A stretch of 47,814 bases of DNA. Source: a virus. Location: IMG/VR virus record IMGVR_UViG_3300032116_000341, positions 1-47,814 of that record, one strand, 5' to 3'. Below the pieces are notes generated by a model. The model was given only the letters and a program-made list of their open reading frames with translations, made no database searches and was not told the origin of the DNA. Below, in pieces: positions 1 to 7,502 of the stretch. The first letter of the stretch is position 1, and the number at the start of each line of letters is the position of its first letter. The position numbers and the translations under genes are program-made.

Positions 1-279
1 AAGAAAGGATACAATTACAAAAGACATTATAGACAAAGAGCTGTTAGAGCTTTCTTTGTTAGGGTATTTAATCTTGACTGTTGTCATGGTAGATTAAATG
101 TCCACTAAATAATATTACTCTCATCCAATTGCAGGTACACCTCTTTAAATAATGTGGACTTATACATTGCACTAAAGTCGGAAATTATTCCTAAAGCTTG
201 TATGATTTAAGGGTTGCAACCTTGTGAGAGTACTAATTAACTTACAGTAACTTAATTAAAAACTTAAAACTAAACTCAA
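1..279. other. Non-coding leader with inverted repeats
   Basis: No credible ORF is visible in this stretch on either strand. It contains a long-range stem: TACTCTCA at 116-123 is perfectly complementary to TGAGAGTA at 225-232, enclosing about 100 nt. Inside it is the perfect 10-nt palindrome GGTTGCAACC at 212-221. The last 40 nt before the first gene are A-rich and lack a Shine-Dalgarno, as is usual in Bacteroidota phages. It may be a structured 5' leader or an untranslated RNA; no known RNA family was recognised. Confidence 0.4.
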
Positions 280-1050
280 ATGAAAATTCATTTACACTCA
301 AGACAAGGTCTTTATGAAGTAGAGACCTATGGTAGAAACAGTATTACTTGTTCTACTAAACACAACATATTTCAAGTACCAACTAGTGATTTTAAATCAT
401 TTGCAGGTGGTATGTGGAATAATCATGTTACTAAAGATGACATGGATTTATTTCTATCTGTTGTTCAACCTGAAAAATATAAACTCCAGGTTCAACAAGA
501 AAATGAAATCATTACTCTTGCAGCAAGATTAGATATGATTACTAAATCTGTCAAAGCTTCATCTACACCAACTATAGTTGAAGAAGATGGTCCTACTAAA
601 GAAGACTATGAAAGATGGTATAACGAGAAATATGATGAACTTAACAAAGTAAAAGATCATATGAGAACTATTGCATATCAAGTGTATTCTCAGGATCTTG
701 ATTTTACCAACTTTGAGATGCATAAAGGTATCAAGTTCATTATACAGCAGGGTATTTATGATGATAGTTCATTTAGATTCTGTTGGGATCCGTATGGATT
801 TGTATCTAATGGCCATAGTGATATCAGTAGCATCTTTAGACCAGATGACTGGTATACTATCAATGGTGGTTGGATTAAGATCATTGGTGATGATGTGATT
901 CTATACTACAAGTCTGGTGACTATGGGGTATATGATGATGCTCTTGCAATTGAATGTGCAAAGAAACTATTTCCTCGTAAGAATATCCATTCTTATGCAG
1001 GAAGACAATGGGATGAAGAACTTGATAGTAAGTTCTTACTCCCATTCTAA
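280..1050 (+). CDS. Hypothetical protein, 256 aa
   Basis: This is an intact ATG-started ORF ending in TAA. The function is not recognised. The protein is soluble, with no signal peptide or membrane segment. A central charged, probably helical segment (about residues 100-135) links an N-terminal part to an aromatic-rich C-terminal half with several Trp-containing strands. It is followed by a terminator-like hairpin at 1087-1115, so it is probably a single-gene transcription unit with the long non-coding leader in front. ATG at 280 is preceded by an A-rich tract rather than a Shine-Dalgarno. Confidence 0.75.
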   Translation: MKIHLHSRQGLYEVETYGRNSITCSTKHNIFQVPTSDFKSFAGGMWNNHVTKDDMDLFLSVVQPEKYKLQVQQENEIITLAARLDMITKSVKASSTPTIVEEDGPTKEDYERWYNEKYDELNKVKDHMRTIAYQVYSQDLDFTNFEMHKGIKFIIQQGIYDDSSFRFCWDPYGFVSNGHSDISSIFRPDDWYTINGGWIKIIGDDVILYYKSGDYGVYDDALAIECAKKLFPRKNIHSYAGRQWDEELDSKFLLPF

Positions 1051-1086
1051 GATACGGTAGAAAGGTAGTGATATGCTACGTATTCC

Positions 1087-1115
1087 TGGACATGAAGACA
1101 AACTGTCCATTTTTT
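1087..1115 (+). terminator. Rho-independent terminator after the 256-aa gene
   Basis: A six-base-pair stem TGGACA (1087-1092) / TGTCCA (1104-1109) with an 11-nt loop is followed immediately by six T residues (1110-1115). It lies 36 nt after the stop of the preceding gene and 45 nt before the next start. Confidence 0.6.
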
Positions 1116-1159
1116 AAACTTATTAATCAATTTAAACATAAACTTAAAAAAAGAAAACC

Positions 1160-2068
1160 ATGAGAAATTTATCTACAAAAGGTTTGAGTATGTCTCAAGC
1201 ACAATCAATTAGCAATTTGTGTAATCAAAATGCTATGGAAATCCAAAGACAATTGGATTCTTACAACAACTGTAGTAAATCCATTAATGTTGGTGGACAA
1301 TTATATGAACTACAAGAGGGTATGCCAATACCAGGAGATATCCTTGATAAGTTAAAAAACAAGGGTGATCTACATGCATGTCAGGCATTCCTTATGGAAG
1401 CTATCAAGTCTAAAGAAGCTGAGATAGAAAGATTAAGGGATACAAGACCTGATTTTTCACATCTTGTAGAACCAGTTAGACTATATCCTGCTGATTGGGA
1501 TCCAACAGATACTGTTGATGAATCATGGGGTTGGAAACAACTTAGTGATGCAGAGTATTCTGAGTATCTTCAAGTAGAATCCATGGCAGCTCATTTGGGT
1601 CAGTTCATTCATAAGAATGGTAAACTGTCTCAGTTGAGAAAGGACCTACCTAATACTCCTAGTATTGAGTGGTTCCAAGTGGAAGATGGTAAAAAGACTC
1701 CGGTCAAAGTTACCAAACACCATGTATCTTCTGCTTTATTGGGTATGCATGAGTCTATTGCAGATGCTCATAGACAGTATGAGCAACGTGTAAATTATTA
1801 CAAAGCTAAGGTTAAGAACTTAGTTAGTGATGAGAATGCACGTATTCAGAAAGAAAATGCAGATAGAGCTGCTGAGTATACAAAAGAAGAGAAACTTCTC
1901 TTTGATAACTATCAAGCAGAAATGCAGATGTATCAAAGTGAGTTATATACTCTTACTATGGAATTTAATAGTCAACGTGAGTTGAATATTAAAGAAGCTG
2001 CAGCATTGAGAATCAATGTTGATCCTAGATTTCAGCATGTAATTGACATGTTCATTACTGCTGAGTAG
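1160..2068 (+). CDS. Hypothetical protein, 302 aa, coiled-coil rich
   Basis: The ORF runs from ATG to TAG and its family is not recognised. The N-terminal 40 residues are Ser/Asn/Gln rich. Residues around 80-95 and 210-265 have heptad-like, strongly charged helical composition with many Glu, Lys, Ala and Gln, suggesting coiled coils. No membrane segment, signal peptide or catalytic motif was seen. It stands alone between two hairpins (terminator-like at 1087-1115 and 2087-2121). The TAG stop here is one of several showing that TAG is not reassigned. Confidence 0.75.
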   Translation: MRNLSTKGLSMSQAQSISNLCNQNAMEIQRQLDSYNNCSKSINVGGQLYELQEGMPIPGDILDKLKNKGDLHACQAFLMEAIKSKEAEIERLRDTRPDFSHLVEPVRLYPADWDPTDTVDESWGWKQLSDAEYSEYLQVESMAAHLGQFIHKNGKLSQLRKDLPNTPSIEWFQVEDGKKTPVKVTKHHVSSALLGMHESIADAHRQYEQRVNYYKAKVKNLVSDENARIQKENADRAAEYTKEEKLLFDNYQAEMQMYQSELYTLTMEFNSQRELNIKEAAALRINVDPRFQHVIDMFITAE

Positions 2069-2086
2069 GAATGATTTGAAATAGGT

Positions 2087-2121
2087 GAGTAAGAGATAAG
2101 CACAAGCTGATTCTCTTACTC
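2087..2121 (+). terminator. Ten-bp hairpin after the 302-aa gene
   Basis: GAGTAAGAGA (2087-2096) pairs perfectly with TCTCTTACTC (2112-2121) around a 15-nt loop. The downstream T tract is weak (TTTG). It is 18 nt after a stop codon, so it is probably a terminator or an RNA 3'-end stabiliser. Confidence 0.45.
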
Positions 2122-2316
2122 TTTGTACTTAGTAACAGAAATTCTTAACTATAGCAAGTGGTTGTTATCCACATTAAGAAAAATGTTTGATATACATTAT
2201 AAACCGCTTCTCTTCAACTATAAAAACTGAGATAGAACTCATCATCAGACAGGTTACTCCAAGAGTGAGATAACTGGCTGATAACAATGAGACTTAGTAT
2301 TTGTATTTGCCTTTGA
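2122..2316. other. Non-coding interval with nested hairpins
   Basis: No ORF longer than about 15 codons was found. TTCTTAA (2142-2148) pairs with TTAAGAA (2174-2180), enclosing an inner stem GTGG (2158-2161)/CCAC (2169-2172). Near the end, AGAGTGAGATAACTGGC (2262-2278) almost duplicates the intergenic motif at 4622-4637. The region may encode a small structured RNA or act as the leader of the next gene. Confidence 0.35.
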
Positions 2317-2670
2317 ATGAAGAGAAGGTCTTTGACATTGTATTTGCATTTGACTTTAGCTATATATTTCTGTTACTTAGTAACTATAATATTGATTTTA
2401 ATATATTTGAGAATGATTAGTAGAAGAAAATTAAAGAAACAAATTGAAGCTTTAAAAGCTGAAAGACATGATATACTTTACTATAAGCATAGTGGTATTA
2501 GTGTTGACATGGCAATGATTGCCATATCTGACTTAGAATTTAAAATTGCTTCATTAGAAGATCAATTAAATTTTGAAAATAGAATGATTCCATTCACAAT
2601 TATGTTGTATGGATTTATTGCAGTGGGTATAGTCCTTGTATTATGGACTATGCTATTTAGTAACAATTAA
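2317..2670 (+). CDS. Small membrane protein with coiled coil, 117 aa
   Basis: There are two hydrophobic segments, roughly residues 7-31 and 91-113. They flank a charged helical stretch (about residues 33-85) with Lys/Glu heptads, so the topology may be hairpin-like with a coiled coil on one side of the membrane. The family is not recognised. ATG at 2317 was chosen because it keeps the first membrane segment; an internal ATG at 2413 would delete it. Phage genes of this shape can act in lysis timing or superinfection exclusion, but nothing here proves that. Confidence 0.6.
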   Translation: MKRRSLTLYLHLTLAIYFCYLVTIILILIYLRMISRRKLKKQIEALKAERHDILYYKHSGISVDMAMIAISDLEFKIASLEDQLNFENRMIPFTIMLYGFIAVGIVLVLWTMLFSNN

Positions 2671-2682
2671 TAATTAATAAAA

Positions 2683-3039
2683 ATGGCTAAGAAACCAGCA
2701 GAAACAAACAAACCAAAAAGAGTTTACAGAAAGAAAACTGATGCAAAACCTAGAGCAAAAAGAGAACCTAAAACTCCATATGATTGGAGAAAACATTTGA
2801 AACCAAAGCAGGAAGTAGTTGAACCACAAAATGATGAACAATATCTTCGTGCTGAAGCAGCAGTTGAGAAAGATCTTATATTTGCTGAGTTAGACAGATG
2901 GATTGCTATGTTTCCAAATGCTTTAAACTCCCTATTAACTGAAACAGGTGAAATTAAACCTGAAGATGTAATGTATCATTTAAACTTGATTTCTAGAATA
3001 CTTAAAAATAAGTATGAAGAGAAACAAGTAATTATGTAA
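2683..3039 (+). CDS. Hypothetical protein with basic N-terminus, 118 aa
   Basis: The first 45 residues are very rich in Lys, Arg and Pro and probably disordered; such tails often bind nucleic acid. The remainder is a compact, acidic-to-neutral helical domain. The start lies 12 nt after the preceding stop, so the two genes are probably cotranscribed. The family is not recognised, and no enzymatic motif is visible. Confidence 0.7.
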   Translation: MAKKPAETNKPKRVYRKKTDAKPRAKREPKTPYDWRKHLKPKQEVVEPQNDEQYLRAEAAVEKDLIFAELDRWIAMFPNALNSLLTETGEIKPEDVMYHLNLISRILKNKYEEKQVIM

Positions 3040-3101
3040 TTTCCCTTGTGTGCACCCTTGACCGCACTAAGTAGATGAAAGGTGTAATAGTCTACTTACT
3101 T

Positions 3102-3175
3102 GGTCCCATAGCTCAATTGGATAGAGCAACACACTTCTAATGTGTAGGTTTCTGGTTCGACTCCAGATGGGATCA
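3102..3175 (+). tRNA. tRNA-Arg (anticodon UCU)
   Basis: A complete cloverleaf can be drawn. The acceptor stem is 3102-3108 with 3168-3174, containing one G-U pair. The D arm is GCTC/GAGC (3111-3127). The anticodon stem ACACA/TGTGT (3129-3133/3141-3145) carries the loop CTTCTAA, giving anticodon TCT at 3136-3138. The T arm is TCTGG-TTCGACT-CCAGA (3151-3167), and the discriminator is A3175. CCA is not encoded. It decodes AGA, by far the commonest Arg codon in these AT-rich genes. A hairpin, AAGTAGA/TCTACTT, lies just upstream and may help 5' processing. Confidence 0.95.
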
Positions 3176-3200
3176 CTAATATTAATTTAAATTATGATTT

Positions 3201-3530
3201 ATGAATTGGTTAGGAAAAATATTTAAGAGAAAACAGAAGACATATAATCCAGATGGAACTTATAAACTTCTAATTATAAATGATGAAGATGAATATCTTC
3301 ATAATATACTAGGTATTACTCAAGAAAGATCTGAGGAACTTACTCTATTATGTCTGAAATCATTTGCAACTACAAATCATTTACATAGCTATTTAGAAGA
3401 AATAGTTTCTAATTGTAAGCATACAAATGAAATTGTATATGCAACACTGATTGCACAAAGAGTGATGGAAAATCATGAAGCTAAAGAAAGAACAATGAAT
3501 GTATTAAAAAATATGTTTGGTCATGGATAG
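3201..3530 (+). CDS. Hypothetical protein, 109 aa
   Basis: This ORF begins 25 nt after the tRNA and ends in TAG. The N-terminus is basic, and the remainder looks all-helical with a Thr/His/Glu-rich centre. The family is not recognised. It is the first of three genes with overlapping ends (3201-4165), which points to translational coupling within one small operon. Confidence 0.65.
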   Translation: MNWLGKIFKRKQKTYNPDGTYKLLIINDEDEYLHNILGITQERSEELTLLCLKSFATTNHLHSYLEEIVSNCKHTNEIVYATLIAQRVMENHEAKERTMNVLKNMFGHG

Positions 3531-3738
3531 ATATTTAATTACATCTGTTTTAGGATTTAATCTTAAGACAGATATCAAAACTCCGGAAGGAGAGTTGATT
3601 AAAACAGGAGTGAGATCAACCTGTTACAGTTGTGAAGAGCCAGATATCAAGCAAAAAATGATTGATAAGAAGTTCTTTACAAACTTTAATGAAGCTTTGT
3701 TAGCAAAAGTATTAGATTATAGAAGAATAAATGATTAG
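3523..3738 (+). CDS. Hypothetical protein, 71 aa
   Basis: ATG at 3523 overlaps the stop of the upstream gene by 8 nt and is preferred to an in-frame TTG six nt earlier. The protein is small, with one CxxC-like pair (Cys-Tyr-Ser-Cys) that could bind metal but lacks a clear second pair. The family is not recognised. Its 3' end overlaps the next gene. Confidence 0.6.
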   Translation: MDRYLITSVLGFNLKTDIKTPEGELIKTGVRSTCYSCEEPDIKQKMIDKKFFTNFNEALLAKVLDYRRIND

Positions 3739-4165
3739 TAAAAACATGATGATTAGTGTTAGTTATGATGATACTGATATAGCAAGAGCTATTAGTAAAA
3801 TCATCAAAGATTCAAATGCTGAGGAGTTTGTTAAGTTACTTACTCCTATGTTGTGCAGTAATGCTCAAGCTACTGATTATTTTTTCAAACTAATGTTGGG
3901 TGATAAACTACCTGATATTATACCTAATGGTACTTTATGCAAAATACCTGTAGATAACCTTGGTTGGGGTAGTAATAAAGAAGATATCAGAGAGAAATTT
4001 GCTGATGAAGATGGTAAGGTTGTGGTAACTATAAAAGAATTTAGAGGTTATCATGAATATAGTCAGTATCATATTGAGTACACAGATGTCTTAGACAATG
4101 GTACTACAAAGAAAGATACAACCTATGTTCAAGGAAAAGATTTAGAAGTTATTGAAGAGTTTTAA
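3731..4165 (+). CDS. Hypothetical protein, 144 aa
   Basis: The start overlaps the preceding stop by 8 nt. An N-terminal helical half is followed by a beta-rich half (about residues 75-144) containing a Trp-Gly motif and alternating charged strands. It could be a small two-domain binding protein, but no family was recognised. ATG codons at residues 6 and 7 are alternative starts. Confidence 0.65.
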   Translation: MISKNMMISVSYDDTDIARAISKIIKDSNAEEFVKLLTPMLCSNAQATDYFFKLMLGDKLPDIIPNGTLCKIPVDNLGWGSNKEDIREKFADEDGKVVVTIKEFRGYHEYSQYHIEYTDVLDNGTTKKDTTYVQGKDLEVIEEF

Positions 4166-4207
4166 AGAAGTGTATCTTGAGATATGCTTTTCCAGACCAA
4201 ATGATAC

Positions 4208-4225
4208 GGGGATAGCAATATCCCC
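4208..4225 (+). other. GNRA-capped intergenic hairpin
   Basis: GGGGATA (4208-4214) and TATCCCC (4219-4225) form a perfect seven-base-pair stem closed by a GCAA (GNRA) tetraloop. No T tract follows, so it is unlikely to be a simple terminator. It lies in a 149-nt non-coding gap (4166-4314). Downstream in the same gap, GCATATATTTAT occurs twice in direct repeat just before the next start. Confidence 0.5.
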
Positions 4226-4314
4226 AATTCATTGTTTAGCTATATATTGCTAAATATTATTAGTTTAAACTATTAACTTCATTTTAAATAGCATATATTT
4301 ATCTGCATATATTT

Positions 4315-4596
4315 ATGCAGGTAATGTTATATCAACTCCCTAATGGGAAAGTAGTTCACCTCTCAATAGAGGAATATCTGGATCTTACAGATGAAGATAT
4401 ACAGTACCTCATGTCAATAGACTATGGTGAACACATTAGGGATCCATTTAGTGGTTCGGCTGTTGAAAACAACACCAAAGAAAAGTATTATGACTTTGAA
4501 TTCCTTCCACAGGATGATGAAGACATAAATAATATCATATCGGATGACATCCCTTTTGATGATATTATTGATTTATCAGACAATTTGGATATATAG
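4315..4596 (+). CDS. Acidic hypothetical protein, 93 aa
   Basis: The protein is strongly acidic, especially in the last 35 residues, which are dominated by Asp, Glu and Ile. The family is not recognised. The extreme negative charge could mimic nucleic acid or mediate protein binding, but that is only inference. The ATG lies inside a short direct repeat (GCATATATTTAT twice). Confidence 0.65.
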   Translation: MQVMLYQLPNGKVVHLSIEEYLDLTDEDIQYLMSIDYGEHIRDPFSGSAVENNTKEKYYDFEFLPQDDEDINNIISDDIPFDDIIDLSDNLDI

Positions 4597-4617
4597 TCTT
4601 TAGGGCTATACACTTTT

Positions 4618-4638
4618 TGCCAGAGTGAGTAACTGGCA
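4618..4638 (+). repeat. Intergenic hairpin element, second copy
   Basis: TGCCAG (4618-4623) and CTGGCA (4633-4638) form a stem with a 9-nt loop. The core AGAGTGAGTAACTGGC (4622-4637) matches 2262-2278, with one extra base in the other copy. Downstream, four ATTT tetranucleotides lie just before the next gene. Confidence 0.45.
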
Positions 4639-4701
4639 TAATAGTATCTACTCAAAACATCTATTTATTTATTTATTTATTAATTTTTTAAAACTAAAGT
4701 T

Positions 4702-5172
4702 ATGAACTCAAAAGTTTTTGTAGTAGCAGATGAAACAGGTGCAGTTATTAATGTTTCAGAAAAGTCAGATTATGGTTATGTACGTGTACAACAAACTAGA
4801 ACCATGATTGATGACAATGGCTTTGTAAGAAGAAAAAGCATTTCTGCTTTAATGCCAGGTTTAGTAGAAGATCTAAAAGAAATGAATCTTTATGCTGGAC
4901 AAGGATTAGATGGTAAGATTATTATTGAAGAGTCTTTGGAACCTTTTAACAAAAAGAATCCAGAAAGAGATCTTAAAGTAGCTGGTGAAACAGGTATTGT
5001 ATGTACTCTTGGTGGTCTTCCAATCTACCGTAGAACTAAATTTACCTTTAATGAGGCAGCAACAGATACAACTGTTGAACATGATAATGTAGGAGAACTA
5101 CGTGCTGCATATGCTGCATCTCAAGCAGCAACGGCAATGCAGCCTAATGAAGATTTTACTATTGAAGGTTAA
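4702..5172 (+). CDS. Hypothetical protein, 156 aa
   Basis: This is a well-formed ORF with its own AT-rich leader and a strong terminator right after it, so it is probably an independently and well transcribed gene. The predicted fold is beta-rich for about residues 1-110, followed by an Ala/Gln-rich flexible tail ending in an acidic segment. That layout resembles small phage nucleic-acid-binding proteins, but no motif confirms it. Confidence 0.7.
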   Translation: MNSKVFVVADETGAVINVSEKSDYGYVRVQQTRTMIDDNGFVRRKSISALMPGLVEDLKEMNLYAGQGLDGKIIIEESLEPFNKKNPERDLKVAGETGIVCTLGGLPIYRRTKFTFNEAATDTTVEHDNVGELRAAYAASQAATAMQPNEDFTIEG

Positions 5173-5194
5173 TTGTAGTTAGTCAGCCAATAGG

Positions 5195-5220
5195 AGGGGG
5201 TGTAAAAGCCCCCTTTTATT
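5195..5220 (+). terminator. Rho-independent terminator
   Basis: AGGGGG (5195-5200) pairs with CCCCCT (5209-5214) around an eight-base loop, followed by a T-rich tail. It lies 22 nt after the stop of the 156-aa gene and ends just before the ATG at 5227. Confidence 0.8.
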
Positions 5221-5226
5221 TTATTT

Positions 5227-5733
5227 ATGAATTTTAAATGTATGATTAAAATGGAAAAGTTAAAACAAGATTATCAAAATTATCAATTGAATGCAGGTAA
5301 AACCTACATGCAATATGAACAAGATAAGTATTCACCTTATCAAAACTATCTTTATAAAAGAGCACTATATGGTTTAGAAGCTCTTAATAAAGAGGAACTT
5401 GCTACTATTTGTAGTAAAAAGAAACAAAGAATTATTAATGTTTACAAAAGAGCACAATCAGTATTGAATATTGTAAAACAAAAGATTACAATAGAATATA
5501 CTAATTTAATATTTGAAGCATTGTTTCCAAAAAGTCCAATGACACAGATGTTTTTGGAGAATTCTGAGACTGATGAAAAGTTTAAAAACACTTTAACTTT
5601 TAAAGATTTAAACATGAATAAAGATTTTATTATTGCTATCTTTATTACTGAAGGAATCTTGCCTAAAAACTTTTTAAGTTTACAGGAAGAACCAGTCACA
5701 CTACCCAGATTGAAAAATGCAAACAAAGCTTAA
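5227..5733 (+). CDS. Hypothetical protein, 168 aa
   Basis: The protein is Lys/Tyr/Asn-rich and predicted mostly helical, with no transmembrane segment or catalytic motif. The family is not recognised. In-frame ATGs at residues 6 and 9 are possible alternative starts. Its end overlaps the HNH gene by 17 nt, so it is probably coupled to that gene and to the SF2 helicase in one operon that ends at the 7201-7232 terminator. Confidence 0.65.
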   Translation: MNFKCMIKMEKLKQDYQNYQLNAGKTYMQYEQDKYSPYQNYLYKRALYGLEALNKEELATICSKKKQRIINVYKRAQSVLNIVKQKITIEYTNLIFEALFPKSPMTQMFLENSETDEKFKNTLTFKDLNMNKDFIIAIFITEGILPKNFLSLQEEPVTLPRLKNANKA

Positions 5734-6118
5734 AGAATGTGACGGTTGTAAGAAATTGACTGTCATATGGAAGAATCATGAGGGATACAGATACTGCAAA
5801 TATTGCTGGAGTTGCCAAAAACCAACAGATACTGCACAGAAACCAAAATCTGCTATCTCTCAGGTTTCTTCTAAAAGAAAGAAGAAAGATCAAGAGTATC
5901 TTAAACTAAGAGAAAAACATCTTAATAATAATCCCCTGTGTATGGTAAAGGTGAATGGATGTAGTCATAATGCTACTGATATTCACCATACCTATGCTGG
6001 TGCTAATAGAGATGCTTTCTATTTAGTTCAAAGTACTTGGCTTGCAGTATGTAGGAACTGCCATGATTGGATTCATGCACATCCTGCTGAAGCAAGAACA
6101 ATGAATTGGTTAAAATAA
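5717..6118 (+). CDS. HNH / zinc-binding nuclease-like protein, 133 aa
   Basis: This is probably a small nuclease of the HNH superfamily, possibly related to NinG-type recombination proteins. The N-terminus has zinc-knuckle cysteines (C8, C11, C27, C30, C33). After a basic linker comes an HNH-like module: C75 and C82, the His-His pair H90-H91, and C112-x-x-C115 followed by H116 and H120. Paired cysteines framing the beta-beta-alpha fold are typical of zinc-stabilised HNH proteins. It overlaps the upstream gene and lies just before an SF2 helicase, so a role in DNA recombination or repair is more likely than homing. No intron signature is visible around it. Confidence 0.65.
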   Translation: MQTKLKECDGCKKLTVIWKNHEGYRYCKYCWSCQKPTDTAQKPKSAISQVSSKRKKKDQEYLKLREKHLNNNPLCMVKVNGCSHNATDIHHTYAGANRDAFYLVQSTWLAVCRNCHDWIHAHPAEARTMNWLK

Positions 6119-6123
6119 TACTT

Positions 6124-7218
6124 ATGACAAAAGATGAAATACAATTAGAAGCATTAGCTGCAACTAATAACAAACAAAAATGTAGTGTAGTATTAGGTAC
6201 AGGAGTTGGTAAAACTTTGGTAGGCCTAACACATATAGATAAAAATTCTACAGAATTAATGAGAATACTTGTTGTTGCTCCAAAGAAATCTATTTTTCAG
6301 TCATGGAAAGATGATGCTGAGAAATTTAACATGGGGCATCTTCTACAGAGGATAACATTTACTACTTACTTAAGTCTTAACAAACATAGTCCTAATGATT
6401 ATGAGTTGGTTTATCTAGATGAAGCTCACAGTCTACTAGACAGTCACAGAAGTTTTCTTGAAAATTACAAGGGTAGAGTACTTGGTTTAACAGGTACTCC
6501 TCCTAAATATAAGAATTCTGAAAAGGGCCGTCTAGTAGCTGAGTTTTGTCCAGTAGTATTTAATTTTGGTGCAGATGATGCTATAGAAAATAAAATACTA
6601 AATGATTATCAAATCATTGTACATCAGCTTTATTTAAGCAAAAAGAATAATTATCTTGTTGAATTAAAAGGTAAGAAGTTTCCAACTTCTGAAGAAAAGA
6701 ATTATTCTTATTGGGGTACAAGAATAGACACAGGCTCGGGACCACAGCATATTTTGCGTGTAATGAGAATGAAAGCTATGATGGAGTATCCTACTAAAGA
6801 AAAGTATGCAAAGATTTTATTTGACTCTATAGATAGTAAGTGTATTCTATTTGCAAACACACAAGCACAGGCTGACAAGCTTTGCCCGCATAGTTATCAT
6901 AGTAATAATAATACTTCTGAAGAAAACCTTCAGATGTTTAAGGATGGTAAAATTACTAAGCTCTCAACTGTATTGCAGTTAAATGAGGGTGTAAACATAC
7001 CTAATCTTAAACAGGGTATTATTCTTCATGCTTATGGTAATGAAAGGAAAGCAAGTCAAAGAATTGGTAGATTACTCCGGTTAAATCCAGATGATAAAGC
7101 TATTGTACATATATTATGCTACATGAATACTGTAGATGAAAAATGGGTAAAAGAAGCTTTAGAAGGATTTGATCAGACTAAGATTGTATGGAAAGATTTT
7201 GGGGTTAACATTGATTAA
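6124..7218 (+). CDS. SF2 DNA helicase (DEAH type), 364 aa
   Basis: Predicted ATP-dependent superfamily 2 helicase of phage replication/recombination. The first RecA-like domain has Walker A GTGVGKT (25-31), Walker B DEAH (99-102) and motif III TGTP (123-126). The second domain ends with motif VI QRIGRLLR (312-319) carrying the arginine finger. At 364 aa it is a compact enzyme without extra domains. ATG at 6124 was chosen over an upstream in-frame TTG that would overlap the HNH gene. It follows the HNH gene by 5 nt, suggesting they act together on branched or recombination DNA. Its stop codon lies inside the terminator stem at 7201-7232. Confidence 0.9.
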   Translation: MTKDEIQLEALAATNNKQKCSVVLGTGVGKTLVGLTHIDKNSTELMRILVVAPKKSIFQSWKDDAEKFNMGHLLQRITFTTYLSLNKHSPNDYELVYLDEAHSLLDSHRSFLENYKGRVLGLTGTPPKYKNSEKGRLVAEFCPVVFNFGADDAIENKILNDYQIIVHQLYLSKKNNYLVELKGKKFPTSEEKNYSYWGTRIDTGSGPQHILRVMRMKAMMEYPTKEKYAKILFDSIDSKCILFANTQAQADKLCPHSYHSNNNTSEENLQMFKDGKITKLSTVLQLNEGVNIPNLKQGIILHAYGNERKASQRIGRLLRLNPDDKAIVHILCYMNTVDEKWVKEALEGFDQTKIVWKDFGVNID

Positions 7219-7232
7219 CCCCTAAATTTTTT
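7201..7232 (+). terminator. Terminator overlapping the helicase stop
   Basis: GGGGTTAA (7201-7208) and TTAACCCC (7215-7222) form a perfect eight-base-pair stem with a six-base loop, followed by TAAATTTTTT. The stop codon TAA (7216-7218) lies in the downstream arm, so the last codons of the helicase gene double as terminator. Confidence 0.8.
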
Positions 7233-7247
7233 GTATATTGAGATAAT

Positions 7248-7502
7248 ATGGAAGATACAAAAACACATAAGTTAGTATTGTATAATGATGACTCAAATGA
7301 TTTTTTGTATGTTATGGCATGCCTCATAAGATATTGTGAGCATGAGCCTGAACAAGCTGAACAGTGTGCAATTATAACTCATAATAAGGGGAAATGCTCT
7401 GTAAAATCAGGTAATTATCTAGATATGTTAGAATTAAAAAATAATTTTGAAGAACTAGAATTAATTACAGAGATTGAGAGTTATGAAAGTTATATGCATT
7501 GA
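7248..7502 (+). CDS. clpS: ClpS-like N-degron adaptor, 84 aa
   Basis: This resembles ClpS, the adaptor that delivers proteins with destabilising N-terminal residues to the ClpAP protease. Visible family marks are the strand LVLYNDD (residues 9-15) holding the substrate-binding Asn13-Asp14-Asp15, the helix with Pro34-Glu-Gln-Ala-Glu, then T44-H45 followed by K47-G48-K49 and a VKSG turn. E. coli ClpS binds the N-degron through Asn34, Asp35, Asp36 and His66, corresponding here to N13-D15 and H45. The length is that of a core ClpS without a long N-terminal extension. It is the first gene after a terminator. A phage copy could redirect or block host ClpAP; the function is inferred. Confidence 0.8.
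   Translation: MEDTKTHKLVLYNDDSNDFLYVMACLIRYCEHEPEQAEQCAIITHNKGKCSVKSGNYLDMLELKNNFEELELITEIESYESYMH

Noticed and set aside
4662-4682. ATTT tetranucleotide repeats as a CRISPR or origin-like array
   Set aside because: Only four short units with no spacers; a simple AT-rich leader.
5717-6118. Homing endonuclease in an intron
   Set aside because: The gene is not flanked by split exons or intron core motifs, and it overlaps a neighbour like an ordinary operon gene.
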